NCBI RefSeq assembly: GCF_900109355.1
Contig: NZ_FOBF01000023.1
Location: 100,445-164,444 of the forward strand
Reading direction: 5' to 3'
Source of the DNA: Nonomuraea pusilla
Lineage (GTDB): Bacteria > Actinomycetota > Actinomycetes > Streptosporangiales > Streptosporangiaceae
Length of the DNA: 64,000 nucleotides
Below, piece by piece: positions 58,596-64,000 of the stretch (its first letter is position 1; every line of letters starts with the position of its first letter). The notes beneath the pieces were generated by a model. That model ran no database searches. It saw only the letters and a list, made by a program, of their open reading frames with translations, and was not told the DNA's origin. A program made the position numbers and the translations under genes.

Positions 58596-59390
58596 ATGGA
58601 TGAGCTGTGGCAGGAGGTCGGTGACCGCGTCTACGTCCGGCGGCACGAGTCGTTCGACATGAACGTGGGGCTGGTCGTGGGCGAGGAGCACTGCCTGGTG
58701 ATCGACACCGGCACCTCGCACCGGGAGGGGGCCGACCTGATCGACGCGATCAGGAAGATCACCGGCAGCCCCTGGACCGTGGTCAACACCCATTCCCACT
58801 TCGACCACTACTTCGGCAACGCGCTGTTCCGTCCCGCCGAGATCTGGGGGCACGTCCGGTGCGCCGAGGAGATCGAGGAGTACGGCGAGCTTCACCGGGC
58901 CGACGTGCTCGGGCGGCTGCCCGACCGGCGCGCCGAGCTGGAGGAGGTCTCGATCGTGCCGCCCGACCAGACGTTCGCCGTCTCCGCCCACCTGGAGATC
59001 GGCGGTCGCCCGGTGCTGCTGCGGCACTTCGGCCTCGGCCACAGCAGCAACGACATCGTGGTCCACGTCCAGGACGCGGGCGTGGTGTTCGCCGGCGACC
59101 TCGTGGAGGAGGGCGCGCCGCCCGCGTTCGGCGACTCGTACCCGCTCGACTGGCCGGTGACGACGGCCGCCATGCTGGCGGAGCTGCCCGAGCCGGTGTT
59201 CGTGCCGGGGCACGGCGCGGTGGTGGACCGCGCGTTCGTGGCGGCGCAGCAGGAGGAGCTCGCCGCCGTGGCCGAGCTGGCGCGGCGGGCCCACGTCGAG
59301 GGGCTGCGCGACCTGATCCGGCGCTTCCCTTACCCCGAGGACGTGACCCGCCAGGCCATCACACGGGCCTTCCTCCAGCTCGACGCCTGA
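58596..59390 (+). CDS. Metallo-beta-lactamase-fold hydrolase
   Basis: 264 aa. The zinc motif HxHxDH is THSHFDHYFGN; further ligands are FGLGHSSNDIVVH, VFAGDLVEEG and FVPGHGAVVD. The fold covers lactonases, glyoxalases and thioesterases; the substrate is not predictable. The ATG at 58596 gives the normal start. It is placed in a regulator/thioesterase/BVMO neighbourhood that suggests degradation of lactones or esters, as BVMO products are (inference). Confidence 0.9.
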   Translation: MDELWQEVGDRVYVRRHESFDMNVGLVVGEEHCLVIDTGTSHREGADLIDAIRKITGSPWTVVNTHSHFDHYFGNALFRPAEIWGHVRCAEEIEEYGELHRADVLGRLPDRRAELEEVSIVPPDQTFAVSAHLEIGGRPVLLRHFGLGHSSNDIVVHVQDAGVVFAGDLVEEGAPPAFGDSYPLDWPVTTAAMLAELPEPVFVPGHGAVVDRAFVAAQQEELAAVAELARRAHVEGLRDLIRRFPYPEDVTRQAITRAFLQLDA

Positions 59391-59422
59391 CGTCTCTGGA
59401 CAAGGGGCTCCCGCGTATGCCT

Positions 59423-59441
59423 ATAGTGCATTCTGCACTAT
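59423..59441 (+). promoter_or_regulatory. Palindromic operator upstream of the PadR gene
   Basis: ATAGTGCA and TGCACTAT are perfect 8-bp arms around TTC. The site ends 13 bases before the ATG at 59455, with the GGAGG ribosome-binding site between. It most likely serves autoregulation by the PadR protein. Confidence 0.75.
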
Positions 59442-59454
59442 TGAAGGAGGCATC

Positions 59455-60027
59455 ATGGCGCGGCGCCACGACCTGGTGGGGCTCACCGTGCTCGCCCTGC
59501 TCACGGTCCGCGCCTCCCACCCGTACGAGCTGCACCGGATGATCGTCGAGACGCACAAGGACTACGTCACCGGCCTGCCGCGCAGCCTCTACCACGCCGT
59601 CGAACGCCTGGCCGGGGACGAGCTGATCGTCCCCACCATGACCGGACGCGAGGGCCGCAGGCCCGAGCGCACCGTCTACGAGATCACCGACGAGGGCCGC
59701 AGGGAGCTGACCACCCGGCTGCGGCACCTGCTGGAAACCCCCGACACCGACCGGCGCGGCTTCACCGCCGCCGTCTCGCTGATCGGCTGCCTCCCCGAGG
59801 ACGAGGCGCGCCGCGCCCTGCGCACCCGCGCCGCCACGCTGGAAGGCTCGATCGCCGGGACGCGGGCCCACATCAGGGCCATGGCCGACAGCGGCCTGCC
59901 CGCGGTGCTCATGCTGGAGGTCGAGTACGCGCAGGCGCTCTGCGCCGCCGAACTCGACTGGATCACGAACCTGCTCGACCGCCTCGACCGGGGCGGCATC
60001 GACTGGCCGACCACCGCCCCCGCCTGA
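59455..60027 (+). CDS. PadR-family transcriptional regulator
   Basis: 190 aa. Winged-helix N-terminus: DLVGLTVLALLTVRASHPYE, LHRMIVETHKDYVTGLPRSL, YHAVERLAGDELIV, RTVYEITDEGRREL. The C-terminal coiled dimerisation domain follows. PadR proteins sense small molecules such as phenolic acids and drugs. The ATG at 59455 has AAGGAGG just before. A clear palindrome lies in its promoter. Confidence 0.92.
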   Translation: MARRHDLVGLTVLALLTVRASHPYELHRMIVETHKDYVTGLPRSLYHAVERLAGDELIVPTMTGREGRRPERTVYEITDEGRRELTTRLRHLLETPDTDRRGFTAAVSLIGCLPEDEARRALRTRAATLEGSIAGTRAHIRAMADSGLPAVLMLEVEYAQALCAAELDWITNLLDRLDRGGIDWPTTAPA

Positions 60028-60158
60028 ACCCGCGGGGCGGGGCGGAAAGGGCCGCCGGGATGCGCCAACACCCCGGCGGCCGACATCCGAACAAGGCGCC
60101 TGCCCTGCCCGGACCGCATCCCCAGGATAGGCGCCGCGACCCCAGAGGGAGCCGTGGC

Positions 60159-60614
60159 ATGTCAGAGACAGCGATCAGGAACCTGCTCGCCCGCATGACC
60201 GAGACCTGGAACGCCGGCGACTCCGCCGCGTACGCCGGCCTGTTCACCGACGACGCCGACTACATCACCTTCTTCGGCCTGCGCCTGACCGGCAGGCAGG
60301 CGATCGAGGAGGTGCACCGCGGCGTCCTCGCGGCCGGGATCAGGCTGGCCGGCGACGGTGCCGGCGACGGCGGCGACGGCGGCGAGACCCGCATCCGCCT
60401 GCTCACCGACGACGTCGGCCTGGTGGTGTCGGGCGGGAGCTCGTCGGTCAACGGCGAGCCCGCCCCCGGCCGTGCCTCCGTCGTCACCATGACCGCGCTG
60501 CGCACGCCGGACGGCTGGCGCTTCGCCTCGTTCCAGAACACCCGCGTCACCCGCGTCCCCACGCCTCCGGCGGACGGGCGTCCCAGCCAGGACACCCGGG
60601 CGGGCCAGGCGTGA
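60159..60614 (+). CDS. SnoaL/SgcJ-like cystatin-fold protein
   Basis: 151 aa. IRNLLARMTETWNAGDSAAY, FTDDADYITFFGLRLTG and WRFASFQNTRVTRVP match the SgcJ/EcaC subgroup of the SnoaL-like superfamily, found near natural-product and detoxification genes; the biochemical role is uncertain. Start ATG 60159. The next gene overlaps its stop (GTGA). Confidence 0.85.
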   Translation: MSETAIRNLLARMTETWNAGDSAAYAGLFTDDADYITFFGLRLTGRQAIEEVHRGVLAAGIRLAGDGAGDGGDGGETRIRLLTDDVGLVVSGGSSSVNGEPAPGRASVVTMTALRTPDGWRFASFQNTRVTRVPTPPADGRPSQDTRAGQA

Positions 60615-60961
60615 AGGCGCGACTCGTCACCGAGGTGGCCGGGATCGTCGAGGCCTCCGTGGAGCAGGTCTGGCAGGTGCTCGCCGGCGCGCCCGCAGAG
60701 CAGGGAACCACCGTCGAGCCCGACCGGCACACCATCACCCACCAAGGCGGGTGGTGGTACCGGGGGGAGTGGACGCTGTCGCCCCACCCCGACGGGACGC
60801 GGGTCGTCCACCGCGTGTACGACGTGGCCGAGAGCATGCGCTGGTGCGTCCGCCCGGCCAACCGGTTCTTCATCGGGTTCCGCGAACGTACCAGGGAAGG
60901 GTTCGCCGCGCGGCTCGGCGTGATCGCGCGGCGGCTCGGCTGCGCCTGCCGCGTGACCTAG
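60611..60961 (+). CDS. SRPBCC (START/Bet v1-like) small-molecule binding protein
   Basis: 116 aa. VTEVAGIVEASVEQVWQVLA is the typical first strand and helix of the fold, followed by WWYRGEWTLSPHPDGTRVVH. It is translationally coupled to the SnoaL-like gene by GTGA. It is somewhat shorter than usual (~140 aa). A small hydrophobic ligand is likely. The stop overlaps the convergent kinase stop by four bases. Confidence 0.82.
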   Translation: MKARLVTEVAGIVEASVEQVWQVLAGAPAEQGTTVEPDRHTITHQGGWWYRGEWTLSPHPDGTRVVHRVYDVAESMRWCVRPANRFFIGFRERTREGFAARLGVIARRLGCACRVT

Positions 60962-62484
60962 CCGCGCGCGCCGCCTGAGCGGCCCTCGCAGGCAAGGGGG
61001 AGTGACGCGGTGAAGCCGCCGTCACCGCACACCAGCGTCCCCCCGTGCAGCAGGGCGATGTCCCGCGCGATCGGCAGGCCCAGACCGGCGCCGCCGGCGT
61101 CCCTCGCGCGGGCCTCGTCCAGCCGGGTGAACCGGTCGAAGACCGCCTCCCGGTGCTCAGGGGGGACACCCGGCCCGTCGTCCAGCACGTCGAGCACCGC
61201 CCGGTCCCCGTCAGCCCGCACCCGCACCCGTACGACGCCGGCGGCGTGCCGTGCCGCGTTGTCCGTCAGGTTGGTGACGAGCCGGTCCAGGTGCGCCCGC
61301 GAGCCTCTCACCACGACGTCCGGCTGGACGTCCAGGTCGAGCCGGACGTCCGGCCGCCGCCTGGAGCGCAACGCCGCCTCCGCGGCCACCTGGCCGAGGT
61401 CCAGCTCGCCCGTCCGCAGCGGCTCGCCGGCGTCCAGGCGGGCCAGCAGGAGCAGGTCGGCGGCGAGCGACTGCAGGCGTTCGACGTCCGCGAGCGCCTC
61501 CCTGGTCAGCTCGCTCGGCCGCGCCAGCTCCAGCCTGGCCCGCAGCGTCGCGATCGGGCTGCGCAGCTCGTGGGCGGCGTCGGCGACGAACCGCTTGTGC
61601 GTCTCCACGGCCGTCTCCAGGCGGTCCAGCGTGGCGTTCACGGTGACGGCGAGCCCGGAGATCTCGTCGGACGAGCGCGGCACGGGCACCCGCTGGTGCA
61701 GGTCCCTGGCCGTGATGTCGGCGACCTTCGCCCTGATCGCGGCCACCGGCGCCAGCGCCCGGCCCACCGACAGCCAGGTCATGCCCGCGACGACGGCGAG
61801 CAGCGCCGGCACGCCGGGCAGCAGCGCGGTCGTGAGCGTCGTCAGTGCCTCGTCGGCGGAGGCCAGCGACGCCCTGGCCCACACCTTGGCGGGGCCGATC
61901 GGCGTCGTCACCTCCTTGTTCGCCACGACGTACTTGCCCGGCTCCGCCCAGGCGTCGTCCGCGCCCGTCATCTGGACCTCGGTCAGCCGGACGTCCGTGT
62001 CGGGCACGGTGTCGGGCGCGGTGTCGGGCGCGGTGTGGGGCGCGGTGTCGGGGACCGTGCCCGACACCGCGTGGGGGGTCGTGTCCGACACGGAGGCGGG
62101 CCCGGTGCCGGCGGCCGGCTCGCCCGCCCTCTGCCTGATCACGAGCTGGGCCGTCGTCCCTGGCACGGCGGTGGCCAGGCGCCGCGCCGCCTCCGCGTCC
62201 GCGCTGCTCACCAGGCTGCCCCTGAGCACCGCGAAGAGGGCCGCCGCCGCGATGCCCAGCGCCACCGCCACGACCAGCGTCGCCGCCACCGTGGCCCGCA
62301 GCCGCACCGACGCCGCATGCCCTCTCACGCCGCCTCCAGCCAGAGGTTCCGGCGCGTGCCGTGTCACGCCGCCTCCAGCCGGTCGTTCCGGCGTGTGCCG
62401 CGTCACGCCGTCTCCAGCCGGTCGTTCCGGCGTGTGCCGTGTCACGCCGCCTCCAGCCGGTCGTTCCGGCGTGTGCCGCGTCAC
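60958..62484 (-). CDS. Sensor histidine kinase (EnvZ/OmpR type) with repeated N-terminal start region
   Basis: 508 aa from the GTG at 62482-62484, or 456 aa from the innermost start at 62328. After an optional GVTRHTPERPA-type repeat tail come a membrane helix (TVAATLVVAVALGIAAAALF), an extracellular loop with TAPDT/TVPDT repeats (~105-180), a second helix (GVPALLAVVAGMTWLSVG), HAMP, then the H-box DAAHELRSPIATL, N-box LVTNLTDNAARHA, G1 DDGPGVP and G2 GAGLGLPIA. It is coupled to the response regulator by GTGA at 62481-62484. The stop/start junction itself has been tandemly duplicated (see repeat), giving five possible starts, each with its own GGAGG-type ribosome-binding site. Confidence 0.9.
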   Translation of the reverse strand: MTRHTPERPAGGGVTRHTPERPAGDGVTRHTPERPAGGGVTRHAPEPLAGGGVRGHAASVRLRATVAATLVVAVALGIAAAALFAVLRGSLVSSADAEAARRLATAVPGTTAQLVIRQRAGEPAAGTGPASVSDTTPHAVSGTVPDTAPHTAPDTAPDTVPDTDVRLTEVQMTGADDAWAEPGKYVVANKEVTTPIGPAKVWARASLASADEALTTLTTALLPGVPALLAVVAGMTWLSVGRALAPVAAIRAKVADITARDLHQRVPVPRSSDEISGLAVTVNATLDRLETAVETHKRFVADAAHELRSPIATLRARLELARPSELTREALADVERLQSLAADLLLLARLDAGEPLRTGELDLGQVAAEAALRSRRRPDVRLDLDVQPDVVVRGSRAHLDRLVTNLTDNAARHAAGVVRVRVRADGDRAVLDVLDDGPGVPPEHREAVFDRFTRLDEARARDAGGAGLGLPIARDIALLHGGTLVCGDGGFTASLPLACEGRSGGARG

Positions 62485-62492
62485 GCCGCCTC
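62326..62492 (-). repeat. 39-bp tandem repeat containing a start codon and ribosome-binding site
   Basis: GTGA occurs at 62328, 62367, 62406, 62445 and 62484 (minus-strand first base), exactly 39 bp apart, each preceded by a GGAGGCGGC-like or GGAGACGGC sequence. The unit covers the end of the response regulator and the kinase start, so replication slippage or recombination multiplied the coupling site. In frame it encodes 13-aa units, GVTRHTPERPAGG-like. Confidence 0.92.
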
Positions 62493-63152
62493 CAGCCGGT
62501 AGCCGGCCCCGCGCACCGTCACCAGCGTCGTCCTGCCGAACGGCACGTCGATCTTGCGGCGCAGCGCGCTGACGTAGACCTCGACGATGTTCGGGTCGCC
62601 GTCGTAGGAGAAGTCCCACGCCTGCCCCAGCAGCTCGCTCTTCGACACCACCTCGCCCGCCCTGCGGGCCAGCGCGTGCAGCACGGCGAACTCCTTCGGA
62701 GTCAGCGCGATCTCCGACTCCCCCCGACGGCAGCGCAGCCCGGCCGGGTCGAGCACCAGGTCGCCGACGCTGATCGACACCGGCCGCTCGCGGCCGCCCC
62801 GCCGCACCAGCGCGCGCAGGCGCGCCAGCAGCACCACGTACGAGAAGGGCTTGGCCAGGTAGTCGTCGGCGCCGTTGTCCAGCGCCTCGGCCTCGTCGTA
62901 GACGCCGTCCTTGGCGGTGAGCATCATGATCGGCGTCCACACCCCGGCGTCGCGCAGCCGGGCGCAGACGGCGTAGCCGTTCAGCCTGGGCAGCATCACG
63001 TCCAGCACGATCACGTCGTACGCGTTCTCCACGGCCATCCACAGGCCGTCGCGCCCGTCGTACGCCAGGTCCACCGCGAAACCCTCGCCGGTCAGCCCGC
63101 CCTTGACCAGCTCCGCCAGCCGCCGCTCGTCCTCCACCAGTAGCACTCGCAC
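62481..63152 (-). CDS. OmpR-type response regulator
   Basis: 223 aa. Receiver domain VRVLLVEDERRLAELV, phospho-Asp in VIVLDVMLPRLNG, Lys in YLAKPFSY; C-terminal winged helix IALTPKEFAVLHALARRAGE, VEVYVSALRRKID, VRGAGYRLEA. The GTG start is at 63150-63152. It forms a two-component system with the downstream kinase and is divergent from a small secreted-protein gene at 63276 that may be a target. Confidence 0.93.
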   Translation of the reverse strand: MRVLLVEDERRLAELVKGGLTGEGFAVDLAYDGRDGLWMAVENAYDVIVLDVMLPRLNGYAVCARLRDAGVWTPIMMLTAKDGVYDEAEALDNGADDYLAKPFSYVVLLARLRALVRRGGRERPVSISVGDLVLDPAGLRCRRGESEIALTPKEFAVLHALARRAGEVVSKSELLGQAWDFSYDGDPNIVEVYVSALRRKIDVPFGRTTLVTVRGAGYRLEAA

Positions 63153-63275
63153 GGCCCCAGCGTGCCGCAGTGAACCTAAAGCCAACCTGAAGATCATTTC
63201 GGCTCTCTTCAGCGCCGCTTCAGGTGCCCCCCGACACCCTCGGAGCATCCGGTTCGGACCTACGAAGGAGAATCC

Positions 63276-63656
63276 ATGCTCAAGCGACGTCTCGCGATGA
63301 TCGGCGTGGCCGGCGCGCTCGCGTTCGCGACCCTCACCGGCTCCGCGTTCGCCGCCACCCCGGCGCCCGACCCCGTCAAGGTCGTCTGCAGGACCCCGGA
63401 CGGCAAGGTCGTCTCGCTCACGAAGGTCGGGCGGGCCAAGCTGGCGAAGGCCCACGTCGTAGCCGAGAGGGTGGGCCCCGTGGACGCCGTCGCCACGGTG
63501 CCCGGCGGCGAGAAGGGCGAGGCCGAGGTCACGATCGAGGACGACGAGTCGGTCGAGGCGGTGCCCGCCCTCCCCGCGATCCCGGGCAAGCACGCCCACA
63601 AGGTCAAGATCAAGGGCGGCAAGCACGTCACGATCGCCTGCCTGAGAAAGCGCTAG
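63276..63656 (+). CDS. Small secreted protein
   Basis: 126 aa. A signal peptide (MLKRRLAMIGVAGALAFATL, then TGSAFAA) is followed by a charged ~100-residue region (DPVKVVCRTPDGKVVSLTKV, EAEVTIEDDESVEAV, KHAHKVKIKGGKHVTIAC) with two Cys that may pair. The function is unknown. The ATG has GAAGGAG just before it. It is divergent from an OmpR-type two-component system. The insertion element begins right after its stop. Confidence 0.78.
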   Translation: MLKRRLAMIGVAGALAFATLTGSAFAATPAPDPVKVVCRTPDGKVVSLTKVGRAKLAKAHVVAERVGPVDAVATVPGGEKGEAEVTIEDDESVEAVPALPAIPGKHAHKVKIKGGKHVTIACLRKR

Positions 63657-63710
63657 ATGTACTTGGCCAAGATCTTGGTGACACGTGGCCTGAGATAATT
63701 GATCATGAAG

Positions 63711-63762
63711 AAGACCTCCGGGCGTAGTGGAGTTGCCGACTTCACCACCGCACGGAGGTCTT
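63711..63762 (+). promoter_or_regulatory. Hairpin sequestering the transposase ribosome-binding site
   Basis: AAGACCTCCG (63711-63720) is the exact reverse complement of CGGAGGTCTT (63753-63762), with partial pairing inside. The second arm contains the GGAGG just before the ATG at 63764. Transcripts entering from outside the element would fold and hide the ribosome-binding site, a known way for insertion sequences to limit transposase. Confidence 0.65.
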
Positions 63763-63763
63763 G

Positions 63764-64000
63764 ATGGGTCACGCTAACGCTCGACTGACGTTTCATGGCA
63801 GATGCCTGCTGGTTCGTCGTGTCGTGTTCGACGGACGCCCGGTCGCGCACGTCGCCGCCGAACTGGGCATCTCCCGTCAGTGCGGGCACCGCTGGGTACG
63901 CCGGTTCCGGGCCGAGGGCTGGGACGGCCTGCACGAACGGCGCAGCGGCCCCCGCTCCTGCCCCCGCCGCACCCCGGCCGACATCGAGCAGCAGGTCCTG
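63764..64000 (+). CDS. IS481-family transposase, N-terminal part
   Basis: 79 codons visible, truncated by the window. MGHANARLTFHGRCLLVRRV, then GRPVAHVAAELGISRQCGHR and WVRRFRAEGWDGL form the typical N-terminal helix-turn-helix of IS481 transposases, followed by RSGPRSCPRRTPADIEQQV. The DDE catalytic core is beyond the edge. The GGAGG ribosome-binding site sits in a hairpin. Confidence 0.85.
   Translation, partial: MGHANARLTFHGRCLLVRRVVFDGRPVAHVAAELGISRQCGHRWVRRFRAEGWDGLHERRSGPRSCPRRTPADIEQQVL

Larger units (their letters stand above)
63658..64000 (+). mobile_element. IS481-family insertion sequence, left part
   Basis: Begins near TGTACTTGGCCAAG (63658), the probable left terminal repeat with a TGT end, immediately after the stop of the secreted-protein gene. 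The transposase starts at 63764 and runs off the window edge. The right end and target duplication lie outside the window. Confidence 0.7.

Noticed and set aside
62326..62492. CRISPR-like array
   Set aside because: The 39-bp units are contiguous with no unique spacers and lie inside a coding sequence; no cas genes are nearby.
63653..63934. Minus-strand frame ending MINYLRPRVTKILAKYI
   Set aside because: It runs antisense across the IS end and transposase start and has no supporting ribosome-binding site or family.
1..64000. tRNA and rRNA genes
   Set aside because: I looked for cloverleaf-like stretches and conserved rRNA blocks and saw none. A dedicated tRNA scan would be needed to be certain.

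Overview
The window is chromosomal DNA of a high-GC actinomycete. The evidence is the strong G/C third-position bias, the many GTG starts, ATGA/GTGA start-stop overlaps, leaderless promoters, AfsR/SARP regulators, Ser/Thr kinases, ECF sigma factors with membrane partners, and an IS481-type element. The protein set suggests a Streptosporangiales-like lineage such as Nonomuraea, but that placement is inference. No rRNA, tRNA or CRISPR array was seen.

Region 1 (1-12.4 kb) is the most unusual part. Two related modules face outward: a tiny lysine/glutamate-rich peptide gene, a strong RNA hairpin, then an E1/ThiF-like enzyme with a PqqD-like N-terminal domain. The left copy (719 to beyond the left edge, minus strand) is cut by the window. 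The right copy (9930-12353, plus strand) is complete and adds an M50-like membrane metalloprotease with its own PqqD-like N-terminus. Between them lie a secreted trypsin-like protein that lacks the expected catalytic serine, two AfsR/SARP regulators, and a Ser/Thr kinase whose extracellular part is a degenerate GH6 (cellulase-family) domain. I read this as a duplicated, apparently uncharacterised peptide-modification (RiPP-like) locus with dedicated regulation and envelope sensing.

Region 2 (12.4-25.5 kb) holds a NarL/DesK two-component pair divergent from an ABC transporter whose permease is fused in frame to a secreted S33-type hydrolase. A ricin-type lectin follows. Next is a trpB-trpA-gntR operon behind two tandem palindromic operators, then a small Cys-motif protein, a phosphotransferase, a nucleotidyltransferase-like gene and an ECF sigma/membrane-partner pair.

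Region 3 (25.5-50.5 kb) is general accessory content. It has an SDR gene with an ECF41-type sigma factor, a second ECF/partner pair, Nudix hydrolases, an MFS exporter, cell-wall and secreted proteins (a PPTSQ-repeat protein, an L,D-transpeptidase, a tandem SMI1 protein), a HEAT-repeat protein, argG with a palindrome inside its promoter, an orphan FtsX-like permease and an epoxide hydrolase. Several gene remnants mark deletions, most clearly around 50.13-50.46 kb.

Region 4 (50.5-64 kb) has a DUF72 gene, a cytochrome P450, and a short threonyl-tRNA synthetase behind a Thr-codon leader peptide and terminator that look like a ribosome-mediated attenuator. A catabolic/resistance-like set follows (Baeyer-Villiger monooxygenase, DinB/MDMPI protein, TetR, thioesterase, metallo-beta-lactamase-fold hydrolase, PadR, SnoaL-like, SRPBCC), with several clear palindromic operators. 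An OmpR/EnvZ-type pair comes next; its stop/start junction has been tandemly duplicated as a 39-bp repeat. A small secreted protein and the start of an IS481-family element close the window.
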